IMG/VR virus record: IMGVR_UViG_3300032182_000666
Location: 1-20,465 of that record
Strand: one strand, 5' to 3'
DNA from: a virus
Length of the DNA stretch: 20,465 bases
In this document: positions 17,101 through 20,465 of the stretch, in pieces
How the letters are laid out: each line of letters begins with the position of its first letter
Numbering within the stretch: position 1 is the stretch's first letter
Made by a program: the position numbers and the translations under genes
Notes under the pieces: model-generated
What the model saw: the letters and a program-made list of their open reading frames with translations, nothing else
The model's database searches: none
Told to the model about the DNA's origin: nothing

Positions 17101-17633
17101 CTCAGGGCGAGAACAACCAGATTGAAACCGATCTGCCACTGGTATCAATCAGACTCGCGCCTTCTGTTGACTCCTCACTGACTGGTCTCCTTGGTGAGAG
17201 AGAAATCATCAACAGAATGCAACTGAAACTGGATTCCGTTGACATCCAGACCACGCACGAAACAGAGATCTCGCTGGTTCTTAACCCAGCACTCTCAAGT
17301 GATAACTTCGTTACCGCTGATAATCCATCACTGTCTCAGCTGCTCAAGCATGAAGCAGGCGATACTATCTCAGGCGGTCAGAAGATCTTTACCTTCCGTG
17401 CATCTGGTGGTTCGGTTGACTCCACCACTGGTAAGAAGCAGGCAGTTACTACAGCGTTTGACCTGAGTAAGATTTCCGACCTCGGCAACTCTATCCTCGG
17501 CGGCGACGATGTATTCCCCAACGGTCCTGACGTTCTGACTGTGGTTGCTAACATTATTGACTCCACGGGTGTTAGTGGATCTAACCCATACACGATCACT
17601 GGTAAGATCTCCTGGTCTGAATCCCAGGCATGA
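8175..17633 (+). CDS. Giant modular virion protein with nested propeller and cupredoxin domains, 3152 aa
   Basis: I recognise the ends as conserved marine T4-like virion sequence but cannot name a function. Shine-Dalgarno AGGAG (8159-8163) fixes the start. Order by residue: 1-150 conserved N-terminal domain (LIDTDFEYGPQ, KWETLQLVNN); 158-205 a small HDLxxGTPIDV module; 257-308 half of a cupredoxin-like domain; 312-750 Asp-box-like propeller repeats; 770-840 a GIGYALNDTI module; 846-878 another propeller repeat; 886-993 a complete cupredoxin-like domain; 1005-1118 more propeller repeats; 1145-1199 the second cupredoxin half; 1288-1346 an HxLxxG module; 1356-1802 seven FG-GAP repeats; 1803-2030 a Tyr/Asn-rich segment; 2039-2377 further small modules; 2408-2484 and 2668-2731 a VGTxTxF-type module; about 2516-3152 the conserved C-terminal region ending SWSESQA. 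Position before gene 13 suggests a baseplate, fibre or whisker-like role. Confidence 0.88.
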   Translation: MAKRLLFDYEFTPALNKIVIPGNINQRRLLVITNTTDNIIIYNFADPNQTATFSFDSEAEETTLILAHDCSAMDSTDSLQIFEESEAVHFEPSETYVDPVSKFRVSNPENLIDTDFEYGPQASKWETLQLVNNIPSSYSSSSDTTIPNIVSVQATQNSDIVTVITLYEHDLIAGTPIDVKGLSNPGAEGNYLIQSVPTDTTFTYRCREVQSTTENLSGAYTSVIPGQFYSNSQINLDSQSGLLSDTRTYEVSVPFGTAGGYYIDNQSKPDVTTNKNGIYYFEMPSASYAAHPFRFSDHGKFGSLASNEAPQGLLNEDIVGVASDGTKVVALTSSGEVYDNDDLIIREIGATANNWELSAFSTSLKIKSVAYSPELKFYIGVGDQEGIVLSYDLRSWTPIAFAAQNTSNDLRSVTWSPEKFIFIAVGTNGRILTSPDGVAWTARSSGSTTDVFQHVIWAKEQELFVLVGSNQAGSSSVVRTSPDASTWTNRTSPTAGLLNYVKWSPEAGTYVAVGNGGAIQSSSDATNWTSRTSGTVNNLNAIACSYYSGTTTFLAIGDTQTALTSGDGLTWATRVTGTTGNLTDVIWDEDRQVFKITDANGKVLTTDYQAQTYTDIQVAGHRLDRIVSSGFTYVVFSGDPGLSGTQAFFAKRQEFASLTTIAASGGGTTTFNDLIHGNGFYVAVGSNSLGGNGVVITSSNGTSWNEQQTAAIPDDSFLTVTYDTGTSLFYFLGTNGLYSTADFVTWSDVILRESVIDTFTGGSSTDATRTEGTYYSVAGTTNGGGNGALFTIAVDPLGATTVTMTNPGIGYALNDTIEISNANFGGTGGDITLTINALTSTTTGFKDFNIIVGAYTIAAQDGIIWYSADGADWSVGKITEDTTGATTGNTYTLTVTFDQAGDYTVNGTDASGTVTGYDPGVTIRLGDTVTFDASAVYTNHPLYIRVSDGGADAPGSSGGGGGSVSFTPTSTGTFYYQCSIHGTMLGVITVLPSVTGATSAGTDFPTSIHWTSIAYDSTLYNRYVVVGNGAVYHSQNGHEWSVANYVDDLTQVTLKDVTHDGVRFVAVGTKSLPGGATNLERTPLLLGSYDGKHWTAEETPLPAENNTVVDGYLKVFAIDLVGGGVGGPPTTSVYIGSESGRLDLIEDSIVTYADNVYYHTAVGETEHYTRLYVTTSTPDNLFYWCETHGLGMGGNLYLQQVNTSNVYMKTLDENGFSQGTDFYIVNTISPKVVEVFDGSATAPDGRPFIDIEETLNVDFQDNQELTETRDYEPSYVLKFDESHMTVSNSTITFDEDHKLKNGYALFYYTAPGDKPIGGLASGQVYYANVTGTRSIKLTQCGFTTNTEKDDGDFPVEMHRWSQVRRLEAQTTDGNQSGQSDSAYYGWNVCMSGDGNYCAVGAIYDDSYGSNRGAVYIYKKNSDHSWGIEQRIGGGSGNSNSDYFGWSIDMNYDGTVMVVGIPYDDPAGTDSGRIHIWERSGTSWSQPATATPPDSNSYQYFGKSVSINGAGNIICVGAQGRDQNGAQSGEVYIYTYDIAGNSLSLEAQIAPTDGSTSSNDYFGKSVMLDKAGTKLIVGAPYDDQTTTDTGSVYYFSRSAGSPFTWTQQQRINSPGPSASDHFGDAVAISPDGTVLAVGAPYDDEFGSDWGAVYIYDFNAGTNQFDYDEVIGPELPATNQNTTGKSSLLFSYADDHGGSIAFSNDGTYLVVGCQRYDIHGLSREGSWSNVGATYVWDRSGGSYVLDARILGTHSRNSSYFGCSTDISEDGNYMISGAYNEYKHGPSSYGAAYVYDGSVAEHGATFTYGKHNLGLCYRISYENHQYRGGNHYMYTAYWGYRQAIGGGENSYISGYDLQEYGSNSFGLAGSGGPYGTTDNVDNTYFITPFRTGPGYPRDYTHIGGQHAFGEAYRGQQNYGRTDWWGYGDVLPFNNPIRRIGIMGRNDFMTDDKTQQARYNALGPYGSSDNDLAPHYDRVYGNNNNPYVSSTNNDRINFNASYSYAWWYYSGGYFTGNNNYFSDYADNWSGNYYLLPLRKLVEKNSFYSADHGLNTNDVVQYEVVSGESIRHKDTTGYSNNQTTQLASPTSVYVEKVDDNRFRIKTSQSGQALRIMEANGQYRFTGTVNNFRKNSFFVEDHNLSTNNALLYGNEGTSPVAGLTDGDLYYANVLNGDRFQLRTASGKNFSGNISANSNVISGMSINPQTELTTGQIVTILTGSDTLSLPTDTTIQSINNSSQITLTNPFSGSGSINGVNFNSGLPEVDVTGTGGGLQAFEDQTTDFGVSDGGFKNTYIVDEKTLEVRIPFKIRPSRKLFDALSDVDAGASSITIANHYFKTGAKVIYSAFGNSAIDGFVDNKDYYVIVLDDETIQLAESYDDAVAGTQVTINAGAGYSQEHGLIHTNVAGDIVGTGSVAFESGSRVVVGTDTNFKRYFKVGDSVTFINTTTSPGTFITKEITAIKDDFEMLMDTTFDSTDPNGKYMIGTLVYTRPDGYYLHRPFDGGMEIGTSKSPDGLICRQTRKYFRYQSGKGIQTSFAINFNPLTPATTAEYFTATSSGDSTSGHYIRIRTKYAHNLNTDLRIILAQANENEFNGTYDVTEIVNDFEFVVDAVNAKLATQATGFFGYHIEQWANSNVRAGMFDFQNGFFFEYDGSTLYCVRRSATQQMTGEVNTVHNSNAITGVGTKFTTQLTFGDKIVVRGQTYKVVKVTSDTLIKVQPSYRGSTTDNVIITKVVDTRVPQSEWNVDKCDGTGATGFALDLTKIQMCYADYSWYGAGKIRFGFKDQNGHVKYIHEFKHNNRLTESYFRSGNLPARYEIENIGTPTFIPSLFHWGTSVIMDGLFQDDESYVFTASGNVQKFTNTSSTSVTQNANSSIIWEYAGSGRYRLFIRIPFPSADATTLTTGTLIFNETTTGFLQDYFKDGRPIDRRSFISGSTFYAYIQYVDETGADSYSFRPYYNNLNNDKPASSTVYYAGAPQGENNQIETDLPLVSIRLAPSVDSSLTGLLGEREIINRMQLKLDSVDIQTTHETEISLVLNPALSSDNFVTADNPSLSQLLKHEAGDTISGGQKIFTFRASGGSVDSTTGKKQAVTTAFDLSKISDLGNSILGGDDVFPNGPDVLTVVANIIDSTGVSGSNPYTITGKISWSESQA
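8943..9098 (+). other. N-terminal half of a split cupredoxin-like domain (residues 257-308)
   Basis: The stretch contains YYIDNQ, then IYYFEMPSAS and AAHPFRFS, with His at residue 291 in the place of the first histidine ligand of blue-copper proteins (the HP-[FL]-x-[FI] strand). A normal domain of this kind would continue within about 50 residues to a C-x2-H-x(2-4)-M motif. Here it runs instead into propeller repeats. The likely completing half is near residue 1185. Confidence 0.5.
10482..10690 (+). other. GIGY-type small beta module (residues 770-840)
   Basis: The segment runs from YYSVAGTTNGGGNGALF through VTMTNPGIGYALNDTI to GGDITLTI. This pattern (GTTNGxGxGAxF, VxxxGxGYxxxDxI) is a module I associate with marine phage structural proteins. 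It sits between two propeller repeats and looks like a loop insertion. A related SGGGKYTEAP segment occurs in gp14 of this window. Confidence 0.55.
10830..11153 (+). other. Complete cupredoxin-like domain (residues 886-993)
   Basis: A beta-rich stretch of about 108 residues contains IRLGDTVTF, NHPLYIRV and, after a PGSSGGGGG loop, FYYQCSIHGTMLGVITV. His940, Cys978, His981 and Met984 are placed like the four type-1 copper ligands of plastocyanin-type proteins (His, then C-x2-H-x(2-4)-M). The domain is flanked on both sides by propeller repeats. The fold assignment is fairly good; actual copper binding is not shown by sequence alone. Confidence 0.65.
11607..11771 (+). other. C-terminal half of a split cupredoxin-like domain (residues 1145-1199)
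   Basis: Contains LYVTTSTPDNLFYWC followed by ETHGLGMGG: Cys1185, His1188 and Met1192 give the C-x2-H-x3-M copper-site motif. No HP-x-[FI] strand with the first histidine precedes it within the usual distance. The unmatched half with His291 lies about 840 residues upstream, before the propeller repeats, so the two probably form one domain. Confidence 0.5.
12317..13557 (+). repeat. Seven FG-GAP repeats forming an integrin-alpha-type propeller (within residues 1356-1802)
   Basis: Seven units share the pattern [YF]FGxSVxxSxDG, then VVGAPYDD, then G(A/S/E)VYIY. Unit starts are near nucleotides 12317, 12492, 12662, 12846, 13027, 13252 and 13437. Examples are DHFGDAVAIS with VGAPYDDEFG, and DYFGKSVMLD with VGAPYDDQTT. 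The sixth unit lacks the leading Phe-Gly and has a longer loop (HGLSREGSWSN); the seventh has SGAYNEYKHG in place of VGAPYDD. Seven is the blade count of integrin-alpha propellers, so the propeller looks complete. Asp-rich loops suggest calcium sites, by family knowledge. Confidence 0.85.
13581..14264 (+). other. Tyr/Asn/Gly/Trp-rich segment (residues 1803-2030)
   Basis: About 227 residues in which roughly one in seven is tyrosine, with many Gly, Asn and Trp (GGNHYMYTAYWGYRQ, GRTDWWGYGD, SYSYAWWYYSGGYF). It matches none of the small modules around it and follows the FG-GAP propeller directly. Surfaces rich in Tyr and Trp often bind sugars, so a receptor-contact role is possible, but I recognise no family. 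Confidence 0.6.
14289..15305 (+). repeat. Repeated HxLxTGD-type modules (residues 2039-2377)
   Basis: Three copies of a module of about 55-65 residues: KNSFYSADHGLNTNDVV (from 14289), KNSFFVEDHNLSTNN (from 14556) and SSITIANHYFKTGAKVIY (from 15144). Each continues to a GLxxGxxYY strand or its equivalent and an Fx[LI] strand. A fourth copy lies before the FG-GAP propeller (12036-12212, TITFDEDHKLKNG with GGLASGQVYYANV). The propeller and the Tyr-rich segment therefore interrupt a series of these modules. A different module (about 14717-14940) sits between copies two and three and resembles those of the 397-aa protein. Confidence 0.7.
15720..17630 (+). other. Conserved C-terminal virion region of the giant protein (about residues 2516-3152)
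   Basis: Low-repeat sequence with distinctive blocks: RQTRKYFRYQSGKGIQ at about 2516, DYSWYGAGKIRFGF at about 2768, RSGNLPARYE at about 2806, HWGTSVIMDG at about 2830, LLGEREIINRMQLKL at about 3002 and a terminal SWSESQA. I associate these blocks with large virion proteins upstream of gene 13 in marine T4-like phages. Compared with the variable propeller part, this is probably the anchoring or assembly portion. Confidence 0.65.
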
Positions 17634-17653
17634 TCTGAGTCAAACAATCAGTT

Positions 17654-17661
17654 TATAAATA
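17654..17661 (+). promoter_or_regulatory. T4-type late promoter for the neck operon
   Basis: Exact TATAAATA, 20 bases after the stop codon of the giant gene. Its last three bases are the first three of the terminator stem. By the T4 rule the start would be near 17667, just before the hairpin loop, so transcripts from here would keep only the 3' arm and would not fold the terminator. It would drive genes 13-14-15-16. Confidence 0.78.
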
Positions 17662-17688
17662 CCTCTAGGAAACTAGGGGTATTTTTTT
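17659..17688 (+). terminator. Intrinsic terminator with GAAA tetraloop after the giant gene
   Basis: ATACCTCTAG (17659-17668) pairs with CTAGGGGTAT (17673-17682) across ten pairs, one of them a G-T wobble, closing a GAAA loop (17669-17672). A T-run extends to 17688. It would stop transcripts arriving from the giant gene. The 5' arm overlaps the late promoter and the 3' arm contains the Shine-Dalgarno of gene 13. Confidence 0.85.
17675..17679 (+). promoter_or_regulatory. Gene 13 ribosome binding site inside the terminator arm
   Basis: AGGGG lies 13 bases before the gene 13 ATG at 17693 and is the only purine-rich element available. In read-through RNA it would be paired in the terminator stem. 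In RNA started at the overlapping late promoter it would be free. The spacing is a little long. Confidence 0.5.
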
Positions 17689-17692
17689 ATTC

Positions 17693-18487
17693 ATGGCACG
17701 ACCCTCATCACGCCAGGAGTTAATTGACTACTGCTTAAGGAAATTAGGTTTTCCCGTCCTAGAGATTAACGTAGATGATGACCAGATTGAGGATCTTGTG
17801 GATGATGCTATTCAATTCTTCCAAGAGCGTCATTTTGATGGAAGCATCAAAACATTTTTAAAACTAGAAGTTACCGAGCAGATGATTACTGACGCGAAAG
17901 CGAACAGTACAATTGCTGGTACGGATTTTAAGGAGCAGAATAATTTCATCACTGTACCAGATCATGTATTAGGTGTAACTAACATCTATGCTTATGACAA
18001 TAGTTCATCAGCAGTATCAGGAAACATCTTCAGTATGAAGTATCAGTTGTTCCTGAATGATTTCTATAACTTCGGTTCAATGGAAATCCTTAATTACTAT
18101 ATGGTGAAACAGTATCTTGAAACTCTTGATTGGGTTATTGGAAACTTTAAACCAGTCAGATTTAATAAGAGAGAAAACAAATTATTCATTGATACAGACT
18201 GGGACAATATCACACCTGGACAGCATTTACTTATTGAATGCTACAGAATGATTGATCCTACTACGGCAACAGAAGTATATAACGATGTCTGGTTAAAGAG
18301 ATATCTTACTGCTCTGATCAAACGTCAGTGGGGACAAAATCTAATTAAATTCAAAAATGTTCAACTGCCTGGTGGAACAACTCTGAACGGCAGAGAGTTC
18401 TATGAGGATGCTGAAAGTGAAATCGCAATGATCATGCAAGAATTTAAATTAGCAGCAGAGTTACCCCCACTAGACATGATCGGATAA
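17693..18487 (+). CDS. 13: gp13-like neck protein (head completion), 264 aa
   Basis: Homologue of T4 gp13, which with gp14 forms the neck rings that seal the DNA-filled head and accept the tail. The opening block (RQELIDYCLRKLGFP, then VDDDQIEDLVDDAIQFFQER) is the hallmark of the family in T4-like phages; VPDHVLGVTNIYAY and LETLDWVIGNFKPVRFN follow. T4 gp13 is 309 residues, so this is somewhat shorter, as I would expect in marine phages. No signal peptide or membrane segment is seen. It is the first gene of a tight cassette: gene 14 starts one base after its stop codon. It is driven by the late promoter at 17654, with a Shine-Dalgarno at 17675-17679. Confidence 0.93.
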   Translation: MARPSSRQELIDYCLRKLGFPVLEINVDDDQIEDLVDDAIQFFQERHFDGSIKTFLKLEVTEQMITDAKANSTIAGTDFKEQNNFITVPDHVLGVTNIYAYDNSSSAVSGNIFSMKYQLFLNDFYNFGSMEILNYYMVKQYLETLDWVIGNFKPVRFNKRENKLFIDTDWDNITPGQHLLIECYRMIDPTTATEVYNDVWLKRYLTALIKRQWGQNLIKFKNVQLPGGTTLNGREFYEDAESEIAMIMQEFKLAAELPPLDMIG

Positions 18488-18488
18488 G

Positions 18489-19634
18489 ATGAAGAACTTA
18501 TATTTTACTCAGGGAACAAAGGGTGAGCAAAATTTAATTCAGGATTTGGTTGACGAACAGATCAAAATATATGGTCTGGAATGTTACTACATTCCCCGTC
18601 AAATCTATGAAGATAAATTATGGAATGACATCTATTACTCACAGTTCAAAGATAGTTATCTCATTGAGATGTATCTTGAAAACTTTGAGCAGTTTGGTGG
18701 TAATGGAGATATGCTGTCTAAGTTTGGTCTTCGTGTAACTGATGAAGTCCAACTTACAGTATCTAGAAGAAGATGGAAAGACTTTGTAGATGTATCTACA
18801 AATAAAATTGTCGGTGGAAGACCCAATGATGGTGATCTTATTTGGTTCCCATTGAATGAAACAGTATTTGAAATTAAATATGTAGAGAATCAGAAACCTT
18901 TCTATCAGTTAGGAAGTCTGTATACTTATACTATGACATGTGAAGTATTTGAATATGGTGATACCATCTTTGATACTGGCATTCCTGAAGTTGACAATAC
19001 TGAGGCAGAATCTGGAGTATATCCAATCGTTCTTAATGTTGGTGGATTGGGACAATTTGACCGAGATGAAAAAGTAGTCGGAACAAGATTTAATGCTGCT
19101 GCAACAACAGTAGTTGCACCCAGTGGAATTCTTGGTGCTATCACTGTCACTAGTGGAGGAGGAAAGTATACTGAAGCACCAAATGCTTTCTGGTACACTC
19201 CTTCTGGAACAATTATTGGAACATCTACAACTGTAATTAGCGGTGGTATCGTAACCAAAGTTAATTCTCCTTCTCTTCCATTCGTTTATGGAGATGAGAT
19301 ATATGACCAGCAAGGAAATGTTGTTGGAATTAGTGGTTATGCTCCTTCTATTACCATTGATAGATCTCCAGGAAACGTTGCAGGAAAAGTTGCTACATGG
19401 GATCCTGCTACGAGAGTCTTAAATGTTGCATATCTGAACGGAACGTTTGATGTAAATGAGCGCATTGAGGGTGAAGATTCTGGTGCTAAATGGACAGTCA
19501 CTTCTTATGACTCCCTAAATATGACTGACTCCTTCTCAGAAAACAGAGAGATTGAATTAGTTGCGGATGATATTCTTGACTTCACGGAACAGAATCCATT
19601 CGGAGAATTTGGAAATTTTACAGGTAGTATCTAA
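18489..19634 (+). CDS. 14: gp14-like neck protein with an inserted module, 381 aa
   Basis: Homologue of T4 gp14, partner of gp13 in the neck. The N-terminal block (MKNLYFTQGTKGEQ, CYYIPRQ) and YLIEMYLENFEQFGG with VSRRRW (about residues 55-96) are diagnostic, as is the tail IIDF-like ILDFTEQNPFG near the C-terminus. T4 gp14 is 256 residues; this one is about 125 longer. The extra length is mostly at about residues 197-297 (GAITVTSGGGKYTEAP, GYAPSITIDRSP), Gly/Thr/Ser-rich and resembling the small modules of the upstream virion proteins. The stop codon overlaps the gp15 start by one base (TAATG), so translation is probably coupled along 13-14-15. Confidence 0.93.
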   Translation: MKNLYFTQGTKGEQNLIQDLVDEQIKIYGLECYYIPRQIYEDKLWNDIYYSQFKDSYLIEMYLENFEQFGGNGDMLSKFGLRVTDEVQLTVSRRRWKDFVDVSTNKIVGGRPNDGDLIWFPLNETVFEIKYVENQKPFYQLGSLYTYTMTCEVFEYGDTIFDTGIPEVDNTEAESGVYPIVLNVGGLGQFDRDEKVVGTRFNAAATTVVAPSGILGAITVTSGGGKYTEAPNAFWYTPSGTIIGTSTTVISGGIVTKVNSPSLPFVYGDEIYDQQGNVVGISGYAPSITIDRSPGNVAGKVATWDPATRVLNVAYLNGTFDVNERIEGEDSGAKWTVTSYDSLNMTDSFSENREIELVADDILDFTEQNPFGEFGNFTGSI

Positions 19635-20440
19635 TGTTAGGAACTTATTTTTATCACAAAATTATTAGAAAAACAGTTACTGCGTTTGGTACGCTGTTTA
19701 ACAACGTTCAGTTGAATACATATGATGCCAATGGAGATGTCATCCAGACACAGAAAGTTCCTCTGGCATATGGTCCTCAACAGAAGTTTCTTGCAAGATT
19801 AGAGCAAGCACCAAATCTTGACAAGAAGTATACTATTACTGTTCCTAGGTTGTCATTTGAAATGACAACTATTCAATATGATGCTGGCAGAAAAGTTCCT
19901 CCTATTCAGAGAAAAAAAGTAACTAATGATGATGCAGTAGGAGGAGTAAACACTCAGTACTTACCAGTACCTTATACATTAGGATTTGAGTTAGCAGTTA
20001 TTGCAAAGTCTCAAGATGATGCACTTCAAATTCTTGAACAAATTCTCCCGTTCTTCCAACCACAATTTACTGTAACTATTAATTTAATTCCAGAGATGGA
20101 AGAGAAACGTGATGTCCCCATCACTCTTGAAAATATTAGTTTTACAGATAATTACGAAGGTGATTATATGACTAGACGATACATAGTGTATACACTGTCA
20201 TTCAGTGTTAAAACTTACATGTACGGTCCTGTCTCTGCTCCTGGTATCATTAAGAAAGCTATTACCGATATTGCTATTGGTGATAGAGTTACTAATTCTA
20301 GAGTGGTTACTTATGAGGTAACACCGAAGGCACTGGAAGATAAGAACAATGATGGCACCATTAATGCAGCAGATGATGCATTACTGACATGGGAAGATGA
20401 CTTCGGATTCAATGAGGGTATAACGTATCATGGACAATAA
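19634..20440 (+). CDS. 15: gp15-like tail sheath stabiliser / tail terminator, 268 aa
   Basis: Homologue of T4 gp15, the ring that caps the completed tail tube and sheath and joins to the neck. MLGTYFYHKIIRKTVTAFGT at the N-terminus, RLSFEMTTIQYDAGRK (from residue 73) and VPYTLGFELAVIAKSQDDAL are family blocks, and the length is close to that of T4 gp15 (272). The start overlaps the gp14 stop codon; AGGTAG just upstream (19622-19627) can serve as ribosome binding site. Near the C-terminus, residues 236-248 form a D-x-N-x-D-G-x-I-N-x-x-D calcium-loop pattern. The last 11 bases overlap the next gene. Confidence 0.94.
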   Translation: MLGTYFYHKIIRKTVTAFGTLFNNVQLNTYDANGDVIQTQKVPLAYGPQQKFLARLEQAPNLDKKYTITVPRLSFEMTTIQYDAGRKVPPIQRKKVTNDDAVGGVNTQYLPVPYTLGFELAVIAKSQDDALQILEQILPFFQPQFTVTINLIPEMEEKRDVPITLENISFTDNYEGDYMTRRYIVYTLSFSVKTYMYGPVSAPGIIKKAITDIAIGDRVTNSRVVTYEVTPKALEDKNNDGTINAADDALLTWEDDFGFNEGITYHGQ

Positions 20441-20465
20441 ATTTCAGAAGAACATGGAGGATGTT
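20430..20465 (+). CDS. 16: Probable gp16-like small terminase subunit, first 12 codons (partial)
   Basis: An ATG inside the last codons of gene 15 opens a frame reading MDNKFQKNMEDV to the window edge. GAGGG at 20414-20418 sits 11 bases before it as a Shine-Dalgarno. In T4-like phages gene 16, the small terminase that helps the gp17 motor select DNA for packaging, follows gene 15, and this opening looks like that of marine gp16 proteins as I remember them. Only 12 residues are visible, so the identity rests mainly on gene order. Confidence 0.6.
   Translation, partial: MDNKFQKNMEDV

Overview
The window is a late structural-gene segment of a T4-like myovirus, most probably a marine cyanophage infecting Synechococcus or Prochlorococcus. 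Three observations support this. The right end carries the T4 neck and tail-completion gene order 13-14-15, running into what looks like gene 16. Four exact copies of the T4 late promoter octamer TATAAATA lie upstream of genes. The long proteins share the conserved blocks and small repeated beta modules that I associate with virion proteins of marine T4-like phages. All genes are on the + strand, the DNA is moderately AT-rich, and there is no RNA gene, integrase, transposase or CRISPR array.

Layout. Positions 1-108 hold a probable 3' end of an upstream gene and two tandem late promoters. Positions 109-1302 encode a 397-aa modular virion protein, followed by a strong intrinsic terminator at 1338-1365. 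Positions 1383-7877 encode a 2164-aa protein with no visible cysteine. It is built of seven WRGRGG units of about 131 residues, then a long array of GSGSLF/GGAAES units. Positions 7923-8132 encode a 69-aa free-standing domain like the N-terminal segment of phage tropism and tail-fibre proteins. Positions 8175-17633 encode a giant 3152-aa protein. Positions 17654-17688 hold a late promoter overlapping a terminator hairpin. The rest is the tightly packed neck cassette gp13, gp14, gp15 and the first 12 codons of probable gp16.

The giant protein is the centre of interest. I read it as nested domains. Two halves of a cupredoxin-like (blue-copper fold) domain, around residues 257-308 and 1145-1199, seem to be separated by about 840 residues. 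Those residues hold roughly 13 Asp-box/WD-like propeller repeats, and a second, complete cupredoxin-like domain lies among them. Further on come seven FG-GAP repeats, the number needed for one integrin-alpha-type propeller, then a Tyr/Asn/Gly/Trp-rich segment and several small repeated modules. The C-terminal 640 residues look like a conserved virion domain.

In T4 the genes just before gene 13 encode gp10, gp11, the short tail fibre gp12 and the whisker fibritin. By position, the three long proteins here fill that slot and are probably baseplate, fibre or whisker-like adhesins. That role is inferred from position and architecture, not from a recognised homologue. Genes 13-16 make the neck that seals the filled head, joins it to the tail and caps the sheath, and begin the DNA packaging genes.
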